Of a stretch of 64,000 nt of DNA, positions 43,708 to 54,039 are shown in pieces. The position numbers were made by a program, and so were the translations under genes. The stretch is from Ancrocorticia sp052089425 (GTDB lineage: Bacteria; Actinomycetota; Actinomycetes; Actinomycetales; Actinomycetaceae). The notes beneath the pieces are model-generated. The model made no database searches. It was not told the DNA's origin and saw only the letters and a program-made list of their open reading frames with translations. The stretch is taken from the NCBI RefSeq assembly GCF_052089425.1, contig NZ_JBQCZW010000007.1, forward strand, positions 16,001 to 80,000, read 5' to 3'. The stretch's first letter is position 1; every line of letters begins with the position of its first letter.

Positions 43708-46700
43708 GGCTAGCCTCCATAATCTCGCTCCATACAGTGGCGTTGGTGATGTCCAAGCCGTTGACCTTTGCGTGCTCTAGAGCCGCTGTCACCAACGAGA
43801 ACTCCCGTGGCACGAGTTTCGTGAACCGCGAAAGATCGCCGAGTGCCCGTTCGGCCGCTTCTGAACCCGTCAGCTCGATGTGCTCACGTAGGATCGCCGT
43901 GAGTTCCTCGCGGTCAGATTCGCTTGGGACGGTTTCGATGAACTGGCCTTGTGCCGCAGCCTCCGGGTTCATCATGTTCCTATCAAAGTCCCACAGGTAG
44001 GCTGAGCCGCCAGACATGCCGGCACCGAAGTTCCGGCCCGTTTGACCAAGAACCACGAGAGTTCCACCTGTCATGTATTCAGCACAATGATCGCCCGCGG
44101 CCTCCGCCACCATGGTGGCGCCGGAGTTACGAACGCCAAAACGTTCGCCTACTTGGCCCCGAACGAAGATTTTGCCAGCAGTGGCACCGTAGCCAATCAC
44201 GTTGCCTGCGATCACCTGCTCCTCCGCGACGAATGGGCTTTGCCCGTCCGGACGAATAGCAATCGTGCCTCCCGAAAGGGACTTACCCACGTAATCGTTC
44301 GCTTCCCCAATCAAGGTCATCGAAATCCCGCGTGGGAGAACTGCTCCGAAGGACTGTCCGGCCGCACCTCTCAAGGTCAAATCAATCGTGCCCGGGCTCA
44401 GCCCCTCCCCGCCATAGCGGCGGGTGAGCTCGTATCCCAGCATCGTGCCGGTTGTGCGGTTGACGTTGTGGATGGGCAGATCCACGGTGATCGGGGTTCC
44501 GCTATCGAGCGCCTCGCGGCACGTATCGATGAGCGTTTGGTCCAGCGCGTGTTCCAGCCCATGATCCTGACCGACACTCTGGTAGAGGGTGGTCCCGGCA
44601 ACCGGTTGCGGCTTGACGAGAACCGGGGCAAGATCGAGCCCCTCAGCCTTCCAGTGATCAACAGCGCGATGGGCATCGATCAACTCCACGCGCCCCACCG
44701 CTTCCTCAATGGAATGCAACCCTAGGGCGGCGAGAATCTCGCGAACCTCTTGCGCAATGTACTCGAAGTACGTCACCACATACTCCGGCTTGCCGCTAAA
44801 GCGCTTGCGCAGCTCGGGGTTCTGCGTGGCAACACCTACCGGACAGGTGTCCTTGTGGCACACACGCATCATGACGCAACCCGACACCACGAGAGGAGCG
44901 GTGGCGAAGCCGAATTCTTCGGCGCCGAGCAGCGCCGCAATCACCACGTCGCGGCCGGTCTTGAGCTGGCCATCAGTCTGGACGACGATCCGGTCACGAA
45001 GGTTATTGAGCACCAAGGTCTGCTGGGTTTCCGCGAGGCCTAGCTCCCACGGAGCTCCCGCATGCTTCAGCGACGTCAATGGAGCAGCACCCGTCCCACC
45101 ATCGTGGCCAGAAATCAGCACAACATCGCTGTGCGCCTTGGCAACACCGGCGGCAACGGTCCCAACGCCAACTTCAGACACGAGCTTCACGTGGATACGC
45201 GCCCGAGGATTGGAATTCTTGAGATCGTGAATGAGCTGCGCCAAATCCTCGATCGAATAGATATCGTGGTGTGGCGGCGGAGAAATCAATTCAACGCCAG
45301 GGGTGGAGTGACGGACTTCGGCAACCCACGGATACACCTTTTCGGCGGGAAGCTGGCCACCCTCACCTGGCTTGGCGCCCTGAGCCATCTTGATCTGCAG
45401 ATCGTCCGCGTTCACTAAGTATTCGCTCGTCACGCCGAACCGGCCGGAAGCCACCTGCTTGATGGCACTGCGCCGATCGGCATCGTACAGGCGCTCTGGG
45501 AGTTCGCCTCCCTCGCCGGTGTTGGAGCGTGCACCCAGCTGGTTCATCGCGATGGCAAGAGTTTCATGAGCCTCTTGCGAAATGGACCCATACGACATCG
45601 CGCCAGTGGAGAAGCGGGTGATGATCGATTCCATGGGCTCCACGTCCTCAATCGGAATCGGGTCGAGCTCCCCTTCCTTCAGCCTGAACAGGCCACGCAG
45701 GGTCATGAGCTTCTCAGCCTGATTGTTGATCTTCTCCGTGAACTTCTTGAACAGCGGGTATGAGTTGGTGCGTGTTGAGTGCTGGAGGAGGAATACCGTC
45801 TCTGGATTAAAGAGATGCTCTTCACCTTCGCGGCGCCACTGATATTCGCCGCCAACTTCCAGATCACGGTGAGCCGGCGAAATCCCGGAGGCCGGGTAGG
45901 CCTGAGCGTGCCGTTGGGCCAGCTCGGTGGCCACGATGTCTAGTCCCGCTCCGCCCAGTGGGCTGGCAGTGCCGGTGAAGTATTGATCGACGACGTCCTG
46001 TGACAGGCCCACCGCTTGAAATACCTGAGCCCCTCGGTAGGAGGCCACCGTTGAAATGCCCATCTTGGACATCACCTTGAGAAGTCCGCCACCGAGCCCG
46101 TGAATCACGTTCTCCACGGCATCAGCTGCACTGACGGAGATTTCGCCCGTGCGCGCCATGTTCTCAGCAGATTCCAATGCAAGGTACGGGTTGATAGCCG
46201 TCGCGCCGTATCCGATCAGTAGTGCCACGTGGTGCACTTCGCGGACATCTCCGGCCTCAACGAAGATAGCCACCTTCGTACGGGTCTGCTGGCGTAGGAG
46301 ATGGTGATGAACTGCGCTTGTCAGAAGCAGCGAAGGAATCGGACCCATTTCGGAGGAAGAATCGCGATCGGAAAGAATAACAAACGAAACACCATCGGCG
46401 ATAGCCGCATCCACGTTCGCACACAGCTCATCGATCGCAGCCCGCAGTGACTTCTCGCCACCGGAGACGCGGTAGAGGCCCGAGAACGTTTGTGCACTAA
46501 GCCCGCGTCCCTGATCCGGGTAGCGGCCGATCGTCCTGATCTTCGCCAGATCGTCCGAACGCAGAACAGGGTAATCAACAATGAGCTTGCGTGCGTGTTC
46601 CGGCACCTCGGATAGCAGATCCGGCTCGGGACCAGCGCAGGAGGTCATCGACGTCACGAGCTTCTCGCGAATCGCATCGAGCGGCGGGTTGGTGACCTGC

Positions 46701-48202
46701 GCAAACTGCTGACTGAAGTAATCGAAAAGCAGGCGCGGGCGTTCGGAGAGAACCGCGATCGGAGTATCGGTTCCCATCGAACCTTTTGCTTCCGCACCGG
46801 ACTGAGCCATTGGCTTGATCAACATGCGCAGTTCTTCGTGCGTGTAGCCGAAGGCCTGCTGGCGGCGTACCACAGAGGATCGCGAATGATCCACGTGCTC
46901 ACGATCCGGCAGATCATCCATCTGCACGGAGAGCTCATCCAGCCACTGCCCATACGGCGCCCGGGCAGCCAACTGCTCCTTGATTTCCTCATCCTCGATG
47001 ATCCGGTGGGCCGCAGTATCAACAAGGAACATCTTGCCCGGAGCCAGCCTGCCCTTACGGACAATGTTCTCAGCGGGAATATCAAGAACGCCGGCCTCCG
47101 AGGCCAACACAACAAGTCCGGTATCGCTCACCCAGAACCGGCCCGGCCGCAGGCCGTTGCGGTCGAGCACCGCCCCCACCTCAACACCGTCAGTAAAGGT
47201 GATGGATGCCGGACCATCCCATGGCTCCATCATGGTTGAGTGATAGGCATAGAAATCGCGCAGCTTGGGATCCATATCCGCGTGCATCGGCTCAGGGATC
47301 ATCATGCGGACCGCGTGAGGAAGGGAGCGGCCCGCTAGGTGAAGGAGCTCCAACACTTCATCGAAGCTTGCCGAATCGGAAGCACTCATCGAGTTGATGG
47401 GCAAGAGCTCACTCACGTCCCCGAGCAGATCGCTGGTCATGGAACGCTCGCGCGCAGACATCCAGTTGCGGTTACCGCGAACAGTATTGATTTCGCCATT
47501 GTGCGCCACCAGCCGGAAGGGCTGAGCCAGCGGCCATGAGGGGAACGTATTGGTAGAGAAACGCGAATGCACCACGGCTATCGCCGAGGCAAAGAGCGGA
47601 TCCTGTAGATCGAGGAAGAAGGGCTCCAGCTGCTTGGTGGTCAACATGCCCTTATACAAGACGGTTCGGCACGACAGGGAGGCAAAATAGGTCCCCGCGT
47701 TCTCCGCGCGCTTGCGCAATCGGAACGCCTTGCGATCCAAGTCAAGCCCGGACCCACCCTGAGTATCCTGAACAAAGAGCTGGCGGAACGTTGGCATGGA
47801 ACTGAGCGCGGTTGGCCCGATCATGGACGAATCGACGGGGACCGTCCGCCATCCCAGAACCTCGAGTCCCTCTTCTTTCGCGATCTCTTCGATCTGCCTG
47901 ACAGCACCGGAGCGCTCTCCAATGGCGGGAAGGAAGGCGATGCCCACCGCGTAGGATCCATGCGCTGGCAGGTCAAAAGGAACAGAGGCTCTCATGAACT
48001 CATCTGGGACCTGAACGAGAATTCCTGCACCATCACCGCTGTTTTCTTCGGCGCCCACGGCTCCGCGGTGATCGAGATTCTCCAATGCGGTGATCCCCAT
48101 CTGGACAACAGAACGCGACTGCTCACCGTGAAGGTCAGCCACAAAGGCAACTCCACACGCATCATGTTCGTTCTCGGGACGGTACAACCCTTGCTGGTTC
48201 AT
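43700..48202 (-). CDS. gltB: Glutamate synthase (NADPH) large subunit
   Basis: A 1500-residue enzyme making glutamate from glutamine and 2-oxoglutarate. The N-terminal glutaminase nucleophile is the cysteine of EHDACGVAF, exposed after removal of a short propeptide. The FMN domain carries the cysteine cluster CVMMRVCHKDTC for a 3Fe-4S centre, and the C-terminal GXGXG beta-helix is present. ATG 48202 follows CAGGAGGTCTC. It is the main ammonium-assimilation enzyme here and lies between lgt and gltD. Confidence 0.97.
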   Translation of the reverse strand: MNQQGLYRPENEHDACGVAFVADLHGEQSRSVVQMGITALENLDHRGAVGAEENSGDGAGILVQVPDEFMRASVPFDLPAHGSYAVGIAFLPAIGERSGAVRQIEEIAKEEGLEVLGWRTVPVDSSMIGPTALSSMPTFRQLFVQDTQGGSGLDLDRKAFRLRKRAENAGTYFASLSCRTVLYKGMLTTKQLEPFFLDLQDPLFASAIAVVHSRFSTNTFPSWPLAQPFRLVAHNGEINTVRGNRNWMSARERSMTSDLLGDVSELLPINSMSASDSASFDEVLELLHLAGRSLPHAVRMMIPEPMHADMDPKLRDFYAYHSTMMEPWDGPASITFTDGVEVGAVLDRNGLRPGRFWVSDTGLVVLASEAGVLDIPAENIVRKGRLAPGKMFLVDTAAHRIIEDEEIKEQLAARAPYGQWLDELSVQMDDLPDREHVDHSRSSVVRRQQAFGYTHEELRMLIKPMAQSGAEAKGSMGTDTPIAVLSERPRLLFDYFSQQFAQVTNPPLDAIREKLVTSMTSCAGPEPDLLSEVPEHARKLIVDYPVLRSDDLAKIRTIGRYPDQGRGLSAQTFSGLYRVSGGEKSLRAAIDELCANVDAAIADGVSFVILSDRDSSSEMGPIPSLLLTSAVHHHLLRQQTRTKVAIFVEAGDVREVHHVALLIGYGATAINPYLALESAENMARTGEISVSAADAVENVIHGLGGGLLKVMSKMGISTVASYRGAQVFQAVGLSQDVVDQYFTGTASPLGGAGLDIVATELAQRHAQAYPASGISPAHRDLEVGGEYQWRREGEEHLFNPETVFLLQHSTRTNSYPLFKKFTEKINNQAEKLMTLRGLFRLKEGELDPIPIEDVEPMESIITRFSTGAMSYGSISQEAHETLAIAMNQLGARSNTGEGGELPERLYDADRRSAIKQVASGRFGVTSEYLVNADDLQIKMAQGAKPGEGGQLPAEKVYPWVAEVRHSTPGVELISPPPHHDIYSIEDLAQLIHDLKNSNPRARIHVKLVSEVGVGTVAAGVAKAHSDVVLISGHDGGTGAAPLTSLKHAGAPWELGLAETQQTLVLNNLRDRIVVQTDGQLKTGRDVVIAALLGAEEFGFATAPLVVSGCVMMRVCHKDTCPVGVATQNPELRKRFSGKPEYVVTYFEYIAQEVREILAALGLHSIEEAVGRVELIDAHRAVDHWKAEGLDLAPVLVKPQPVAGTTLYQSVGQDHGLEHALDQTLIDTCREALDSGTPITVDLPIHNVNRTTGTMLGYELTRRYGGEGLSPGTIDLTLRGAAGQSFGAVLPRGISMTLIGEANDYVGKSLSGGTIAIRPDGQSPFVAEEQVIAGNVIGYGATAGKIFVRGQVGERFGVRNSGATMVAEAAGDHCAEYMTGGTLVVLGQTGRNFGAGMSGGSAYLWDFDRNMMNPEAAAQGQFIETVPSESDREELTAILREHIELTGSEAAERALGDLSRFTKLVPREFSLVTAALEHAKVNGLDITNATVWSEIMEASHG

Positions 48203-48236
48203 GAGACCTCCTGACACTTAGTAACAACCCCATCAA

Positions 48237-48276
48237 ATAATGTGGGCACGCCGTCTCAAACGGGTGCCCACATTAT
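48237..48276 (-). terminator. Terminator after lgt
   Basis: ATAATGTGGGCAC (48237-48249) pairs with GTGCCCACATTAT (48264-48276); CCGT/ACGG extends the stem past one bulged base. It lies after lgt on the minus strand and before gltB. A separate 8-bp inverted pair, CTGACACT (48211-48218) and AGTGTCAG (48281-48288), flanks it. Confidence 0.75.
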
Positions 48277-48310
48277 GAACAGTGTCAGTATAGTTTCACG
48301 AATGTTTCGG

Positions 48311-49225
48311 CTATGTTTCCGCGGGTGTATCGCTTTCCTCGGAAGCCTCCGCAGGTGTGGAGTCACGCGAGTTTTCATACGCCTCTCGCGCCTCATCACT
48401 CAGCCAAATATCATTACGCTCCGGATGTGCCTCGTACCGCTTCCTCAGCACGATCAACGCCACCAGGGCGACACAGAATAAGATGATCGAAGTCCACACA
48501 TTAAGACGAAGTCCTAAAATGTGATGCGCATCATCTATGCGCATCATTTCGATCCACACGCGCCCGGCCGTGTAGAACATGCCATAGGCAGCGAACAGCT
48601 GGCCCCCCACCAACCGCAAGCGCTTCTCTACGCTCACGAGCAGCACGGCCCCTGCGATGCACCACAATGATTCGTAGAGGAACGTGGGATGGAACGTTGT
48701 ACCGGTGGGATAGCCGCCGACCATATGGGCTGGATCGATCTCCAGCGCCCACGGAACATCGGTGGGCTTACCGTACAGCTCCTGATTAAAGTAATTGCCC
48801 CAGCGCCCTAGCGCCTGAGCCACAAGCAACGCGGGCGCCAGCGCGTCCGCCATCGGGAGCATTCGTAACCCGCGCCTGCGCATCGCAATGAACACGCCAA
48901 CGCCGCCTAGGGCAATGGCACCCCAGATCCCGAGGCCACCCTCCCATATGTAGAGCGCACGCCACGGGTCCTTGCCCGGCCCGAAGTACAGCTGGTAATC
49001 GGTGATGACGTGGTAGATCCGCCCGCCAAGGATGCCGAATATAACCGCCCACACGGCGATATCGATGCTGACGTCCTCAGGGCCACCCTTACGCGTGTAT
49101 CTGCGATCCATCCACCACCAGGCAACAATGATGCCAAGAATAATGGCGATCGCGTATGCCCGAAGCGGAAACGGCCCGATGTACCACTCGGCCTGCGAGG
49201 GTGACGGGATGGATGCCAGAACCAT
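48311..49225 (-). CDS. lgt: Prolipoprotein diacylglyceryl transferase
   Basis: Membrane enzyme that adds diacylglycerol to lipobox cysteines, the first step of lipoprotein maturation. The 304-residue protein has about seven helices, the GGRIYHVITDY segment and the family signature ALGRWGNYFNQELYG. A hydrophilic C-terminal tail of about 35 residues is acidic and threonine/serine-rich. ATG 49225 has GGAAGGAAC upstream and follows trpA by 20 bases. MetQ and the FKBP-like protein of this window would be substrates. Confidence 0.96.
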   Translation of the reverse strand: MVLASIPSPSQAEWYIGPFPLRAYAIAIILGIIVAWWWMDRRYTRKGGPEDVSIDIAVWAVIFGILGGRIYHVITDYQLYFGPGKDPWRALYIWEGGLGIWGAIALGGVGVFIAMRRRGLRMLPMADALAPALLVAQALGRWGNYFNQELYGKPTDVPWALEIDPAHMVGGYPTGTTFHPTFLYESLWCIAGAVLLVSVEKRLRLVGGQLFAAYGMFYTAGRVWIEMMRIDDAHHILGLRLNVWTSIILFCVALVALIVLRKRYEAHPERNDIWLSDEAREAYENSRDSTPAEASEESDTPAET

Positions 49226-49245
49226 GAAGTTCCTTCCAGAGGTAG

Positions 49246-50037
49246 TTATTCCCCGTGCGCTCCAGCAGCCAGCTGTTCCGCTGCATCGCGCAGCGAAGAT
49301 AGCGCATGGGCCTCATCTTGATCGAATAGGCATCGTACCAGCGCCGAACCCACGATAACACCGTCCGCGTACCCAGCAACCTCCCTCGCCTGTTCAGGCG
49401 TGGACACGCCGATGCCAAGGCACACACGTTCCGCACCGGCAGCCCGGGTTCGCTCCACGAGGCTGCGCGCTCCTGCATCAAGCGAATCGCGAGTTCCCGT
49501 CACGCCCATGGTGGAGGCCGCATACACAAAACCCCGTGAGGCAGCCGCCGTTGCGGCAAGCCGGCGGTCCCGAGAGGACTGGGCAACCAAAAAGATGCGA
49601 TCCAGATCGTACGTATCTGAGGCGGCGATCCAATCGCCCGCCTCGTCAGGGATCAGATCAGGTGTGATGAGCCCCGCGCCACCCGCATTCGCAAAGTCGC
49701 GTGCAAAATCATCAACTCCGTAGCGGAACACGAGGTTGTAGTAGGTCATGATAAGCGGCACTACCCCGGCATTTGCCACCGCCTCCACGTGACGGAAAAC
49801 GTCACGAACCCGGAAGCCGTTCTTCAGCGCCTGCTGACCTGCCACTTGGATTGTTCCGCCATCCATTGTGGGATCGGAGTATGGCAAGCCAATTTCGATG
49901 ATGTCCGCGCCACCAGCTGCCAGCTCTTTCACGGCGCGAACACTGAGATCCCCGTCCGGGAAGCCTGCGGGAAGATAGCCAATGAAGGCAGCGGTATCTG
50001 CGCCCTTCCGTGCATCAATCGCCTCGCCAGTTCTCAC
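49246..50037 (-). CDS. trpA: Tryptophan synthase alpha subunit
   Basis: Cleaves indole-3-glycerol phosphate to indole and glyceraldehyde-3-phosphate and passes indole to TrpB. The 263-residue TIM barrel has the catalytic glutamate in IIEIGLPYSDP and the aspartate in the following PTMDGG. The phosphate-binding end GVIVGSALV is present. The GTG start overlaps the trpB stop (GTGA). Confidence 0.97.
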   Translation of the reverse strand: MRTGEAIDARKGADTAAFIGYLPAGFPDGDLSVRAVKELAAGGADIIEIGLPYSDPTMDGGTIQVAGQQALKNGFRVRDVFRHVEAVANAGVVPLIMTYYNLVFRYGVDDFARDFANAGGAGLITPDLIPDEAGDWIAASDTYDLDRIFLVAQSSRDRRLAATAAASRGFVYAASTMGVTGTRDSLDAGARSLVERTRAAGAERVCLGIGVSTPEQAREVAGYADGVIVGSALVRCLFDQDEAHALSSLRDAAEQLAAGAHGE

Positions 50038-51260
50038 TGTTCCTCCCCCTTGCCTTCAATACCGAAGTAGTCCATAGCGGTGGAGACATCCTTATCTCCG
50101 CGCCCGGACAGATTCACCAAGATCGTGGGAGCCGAATCCCCAGCTTCCGCGGCCTCACGCCCCAGCTTGATGGCACCGGCAAGCGCATGGGCAGATTCGA
50201 TGGCGGGAATGATGCCTTCTTCTTGGCACAACAGCCGGAATGCCTCCATGGCGTCGTCGTCGTTAATCGGGCGATACTCAGCCCTTCCCAACCCGGCCAA
50301 CCAGGAGTGCTCTGGCCCCACGCCCGGATAATCCAAACCGGCGGAAATCGAATGTGATTCGATCGTTTGCCCGTCCTCATCCTGCATCAGGTAGCTCTTG
50401 GAGCCCTGAAAAATCCCGAGCGTGCCAGCGTTGATCGAAGCGGCCGTGCGCCCAGAATCCACGCCATCGCCCCCGGCCTCAAAGCCATAGAGCCGAACGG
50501 AAGGATCATCCAGGAAAGCGTTGAACATGCCAATAGCGTTGGACCCTCCCCCGATACACGCACACACGATATCCGGGAGGTGCCCCGTCAACTCCAGCAC
50601 CTGCGCGCGGGCCTCTTCGCCGATGATCTTCTGGAGATCGCGAACCAACCCAGGGAACGGGTGGGGGCCGGCGGCCGTGCCAAATATGTAATTGGTGGTA
50701 TCAACGTTCGTGACCCAGTCACGGAACGCTTCGTTGATGGCATCTTTCAACGTGGCCGAACCGTTGGAAACGGACACAACTCGCGTGCCCAGCAGCTCCA
50801 TTCGCGCTACGTTTAACGCCTGACGGCGAACATCCTCAGCACCCATGTACACCGTGCAGTCCAGCCCGAGCAGCGCGGCCGCCGTTGCCGTGGCCACACC
50901 GTGCTGGCCGGCCCCTGTTTCAGCAATCACGCGCGTCTTGCCCACCGATCGCGTGAGAAGCGCCTGCCCCAACACGTTATTGATCTTGTGGGAACCCGTG
51001 TGATTGAGATCCTCGCGCTTCAAGATCACTCGGGCGTTTCCGCAGTGTGCGGCGAACTTGGGAACTTCAGTGATGATGGACGGACGCCCAGAATACGTGC
51101 GATTCAGGTGATCAAGCTCCGCACGAAACTCAGGATCCACCTTCAGCCGATCCCAGGCGCGGCCCAGATCATCAAGCGCACTCATCAACGCCTCGGGAAC
51201 GAAGCGCCCCCCAAATTCTCCAAAGTACGGGCCGCTAGCCCCGCTCAGACTCTCACTCAC
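50034..51260 (-). CDS. trpB: Tryptophan synthase beta subunit
   Basis: PLP enzyme that joins indole and serine to form tryptophan. The 408-residue protein has the Schiff-base lysine in LNHTGSHKINN, the phosphate-binding GGGSNAIG and the GFEAGGDG region. GTG 51260 has GGAGAG 5 bases upstream and lies 1 base after the trpC stop; an in-frame ATG at 51278 would overlap trpC. It is a TrpB1-type enzyme pairing with the adjacent trpA. Confidence 0.97.
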   Translation of the reverse strand: MSESLSGASGPYFGEFGGRFVPEALMSALDDLGRAWDRLKVDPEFRAELDHLNRTYSGRPSIITEVPKFAAHCGNARVILKREDLNHTGSHKINNVLGQALLTRSVGKTRVIAETGAGQHGVATATAAALLGLDCTVYMGAEDVRRQALNVARMELLGTRVVSVSNGSATLKDAINEAFRDWVTNVDTTNYIFGTAAGPHPFPGLVRDLQKIIGEEARAQVLELTGHLPDIVCACIGGGSNAIGMFNAFLDDPSVRLYGFEAGGDGVDSGRTAASINAGTLGIFQGSKSYLMQDEDGQTIESHSISAGLDYPGVGPEHSWLAGLGRAEYRPINDDDAMEAFRLLCQEEGIIPAIESAHALAGAIKLGREAAEAGDSAPTILVNLSGRGDKDVSTAMDYFGIEGKGEEQ

Positions 51261-51261
51261 G

Positions 51262-52080
51262 TTATCTCTCCATTGCATCGAGTGATGGGTGCTGACCAAC
51301 CGCCACCATGTCGCGGATAGCCCCCGCCGGATCACCACTTGTTACGAGTGCCTCACCAACAAGCACCGTGTCCGCCCCGCTTCGGGCGTAGTCAAGAACA
51401 TCCTGATTGCCGCGAACCCCCGATTCGGCAACTCGGATCACATCGGCCGGCAGGACCTCGACCACCTGCTCGAACACGCCGCGATCAACCGTGAGCGTTT
51501 TGAGGTTACGGGCGTTCACGCCCACCACACGCGCACCGGCATCGATAGCACGGCGCGCCTCCTCACGATCGTGGGCCTCCACGAGAGCCGTCATCCCGAG
51601 AGAATGCACGCGTTCGATGTAGGAGGTCAGAACCGTTTGCTCGAGGGCCGCCACGATGAGCAGCACAATATCGGCGCCGTGTGCCCGCGCCTCCCAAATC
51701 TGATAGGGAGTAACCACAAAGTCCTTGCGCAACACCGGAATGTCCACTGCGGCGCGCACCTGATCCAGATCGGCAAGCGAGCCGTTGAATCGGCGCTGCT
51801 CGGTCAGCACGGAGATGGCGGCGGCGCCCCCCGCTTCGTAGGAGGCTGCAAGGGCGGCCGGATCGGCAATTTGAGCCAGCGCCCCCTTGGAGGGACTAGA
51901 GCGCTTGCATTCGGCGATGATCGTGACGCTGCGGTGATTTCCACCCCGCAGGGCCGCCTCCGCGTTGAGCGCGCTGGGAATCCGTGATGCCCGCTCCTTG
52001 AGCTGGTCAAGACTCACCCGCTCCTCGCGCAGGGCGAGATCTTCGCGGACGCCAACGATGATTTCGTCCAACACCGTCAT
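51262..52080 (-). CDS. trpC: Indole-3-glycerol phosphate synthase
   Basis: Closes the indole ring from carboxyphenylamino-deoxyribulose phosphate. The 272-residue TIM barrel has IAECKRSSPSKG (catalytic lysine), VLRKDFVV, ALVEAHDREE and VNARNLKT. It starts at ATG 52080 with GGAGGAACC upstream, 13 bases after trpE. trpG, trpD and trpF are not in this run. Confidence 0.97.
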   Translation of the reverse strand: MTVLDEIIVGVREDLALREERVSLDQLKERASRIPSALNAEAALRGGNHRSVTIIAECKRSSPSKGALAQIADPAALAASYEAGGAAAISVLTEQRRFNGSLADLDQVRAAVDIPVLRKDFVVTPYQIWEARAHGADIVLLIVAALEQTVLTSYIERVHSLGMTALVEAHDREEARRAIDAGARVVGVNARNLKTLTVDRGVFEQVVEVLPADVIRVAESGVRGNQDVLDYARSGADTVLVGEALVTSGDPAGAIRDMVAVGQHPSLDAMER

Positions 52081-52093
52081 GGTTCCTCCGTCC

Positions 52094-53662
52094 CTAGGGT
52101 TTTACCATATCGCGTTGGCCCACCCGGGCCTCCGCCTGTCCAGAAGCTTCGAGCGTGCCAGCTATTTGAATCGCCCGCACGGCGGCCGCCGCCTTGTTCC
52201 TTGTTTCGATGAACTCCGTCTCCGGTACTGATTCAGCAACAATCCCCGCCCCCGCCTGAACGGAGGCCCGCCCGTGTGCGAGTACCGCCGTGCGGATCGC
52301 GATAGCCAAATCAGCGTCACCAGAGAAATCGAAGTAGCCGATGACCCCACCGTAGATGCCACGCCGGGCCACCTCCAAACTGTCGATCAATTCGATCGCG
52401 CGGGGCTTGGGTGCTCCGGAGAGTGTTCCTGCCGGGAACGTGGCGGCAAAGCAATCAACAGCGCTCGATTCCGGCGCGAGTTCGCCGGACACCGTAGAAG
52501 AAATGTGCATGATGTGGCTAAATCGCTTCACCTCCATGAACTCCATAACTTCCACGGTTCCCGGCACGCATACTTTCGCAAGATCGTTGCGCGCCAAGTC
52601 CACGAGCATGACGTGTTCGGAGATCTCCTTCGGGTCCGCCAGCAGTTCGGCGGCGAGGCTGCGATCTTCGGCGGGGGTTGCCCCGCGTGGGCGCGATCCG
52701 GCAATCGGGAACGTCACAAGCGTTTCATCTGTCACTCGCATGAGGGTTTCCGGCGAGGACCCCACCACGGAGAAGCCCTCCTCGGTCCCATCCGCGAGCC
52801 GCAAGCAGTACATGTAAGGACTCGGATTGAAGGTCTTCAGCACCCGGTACACGTCCAAGGGATCAGATTCGCAGGCGATATCTGCGCGCTGGGAAAGCAC
52901 AACTTGGAACACTTCACCATCGCGTATGGCTTCTTTTCCTCGGAGCACGGCCTCCTCATAGAGCGGCTGCGAGGTGCGGAGCACTGGTTCGCGCGCCGGC
53001 TGATCGCTGATGCCGGCTGCGTTCAACGATTCGGGCCGCGCCAACGATTCTTCCATGGCCGCGATCCGTCCCACCGCACGATCGTAGGCTTCGGCCACGC
53101 CGCTCTCCCGGCTATTGGAGTTCACCGCATTGGAAATGAGCCAAATGGTGCCTTCGTGGTGATCCACAGCCACCATATCGGTGACCAGGCACATGACGGC
53201 ATCGGGGGTGTCCAGTTCACGGGGGGCCTGCCGGCGCAGATTCGGCTCCCAATCGAACAGTGTGTCCCATCCGAGCGCCCCAACCAATCCTCCCGTGAGC
53301 GGAGGCAGCCCCTCGATGCGTTCAGTGTGTAACTCCGTCAGGGCCGATTCCAGCAGCTGAGTTGCCGTGCCTTTCGCCGTGACGCCCTCAGGAACCGCGC
53401 CGATCCATTCGGCCTGCCCGCCGCGCGCGACAAGTTGGGCCTGAGAGCTCACGCCAACGAAGGACCAACGGTTCCACGCCCCATCGAACTCCGCAGATTC
53501 CAGAATGAAGGTGCCCGTTCCTTCGGCCAGTCGCCGGTAGATTCCCACCGGCCCCGGATCATCAACCAGAACCTTCTTGACCACCGGAATAACACGGCGG
53601 TCGCGTGCGAGCTCCTCGAAGTGCTCGCGCGTTGGCCACACGGCTCCCCAACGAAGATCCAT
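52094..53662 (-). CDS. trpE: Anthranilate synthase component I
   Basis: Converts chorismate to anthranilate, with ammonia from the TrpG partner. The 522-residue protein has FILESAEF near its N-terminus, equivalent to the LLES tryptophan-feedback site, and the chorismate-binding motifs SPSPYMYCL-type region, PIAGSRPRG, ELLADPKE and PAGTLSGAPK. Its ATG overlaps the hisI stop by one base (TAATG). Confidence 0.97.
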   Translation of the reverse strand: MDLRWGAVWPTREHFEELARDRRVIPVVKKVLVDDPGPVGIYRRLAEGTGTFILESAEFDGAWNRWSFVGVSSQAQLVARGGQAEWIGAVPEGVTAKGTATQLLESALTELHTERIEGLPPLTGGLVGALGWDTLFDWEPNLRRQAPRELDTPDAVMCLVTDMVAVDHHEGTIWLISNAVNSNSRESGVAEAYDRAVGRIAAMEESLARPESLNAAGISDQPAREPVLRTSQPLYEEAVLRGKEAIRDGEVFQVVLSQRADIACESDPLDVYRVLKTFNPSPYMYCLRLADGTEEGFSVVGSSPETLMRVTDETLVTFPIAGSRPRGATPAEDRSLAAELLADPKEISEHVMLVDLARNDLAKVCVPGTVEVMEFMEVKRFSHIMHISSTVSGELAPESSAVDCFAATFPAGTLSGAPKPRAIELIDSLEVARRGIYGGVIGYFDFSGDADLAIAIRTAVLAHGRASVQAGAGIVAESVPETEFIETRNKAAAAVRAIQIAGTLEASGQAEARVGQRDMVKP

Positions 53663-54039
53663 TAGGAGGCCTCGTTCGGAAGAACGACCGCCGGGATTTC
53701 GCCCCCGGCCTCGAAGCACGAACGCTCGCCCGTGTGGCACGCCGCCCCAACTTGGACAGCGCGCACCAGCACGCAATCACCATCGCAATCCAACGCGACA
53801 GAGCGGACGAATTGCACGTGGCCGGAGGTATCGCCCTTACGCCAATACTCCTTCCGGCTGCGGGACCAGAACCACACGCGCCCGCTCGTCAGAGTGCGCG
53901 CAAGCGCAACGCGATCCATGTAGCCCACCATGAGCACTTGATCGTTTTCAGCATCCTGCACAACGGCTGCAATCAGCCCAGCGCCATCGAACCGCAGGCG
54001 CCCTTCCAGATCTTCTGGCAAGTTATCGGCCATCGTCAC
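53662..54039 (-). CDS. hisI: Phosphoribosyl-AMP cyclohydrolase
   Basis: Opens the adenine ring of phosphoribosyl-AMP in histidine synthesis. The 125-residue single-domain protein has the FWSRSRKEYWRKGDTSGH motif and metal ligands in LDCDGDC and the C-terminal cysteine cluster HTGERSCF. GTG 54039 overlaps the hisF stop (GTGA); ATG 54033 is an alternative. The HisE domain is not fused. Confidence 0.96.
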   Translation of the reverse strand: MTMADNLPEDLEGRLRFDGAGLIAAVVQDAENDQVLMVGYMDRVALARTLTSGRVWFWSRSRKEYWRKGDTSGHVQFVRSVALDCDGDCVLVRAVQVGAACHTGERSCFEAGGEIPAVVLPNEAS

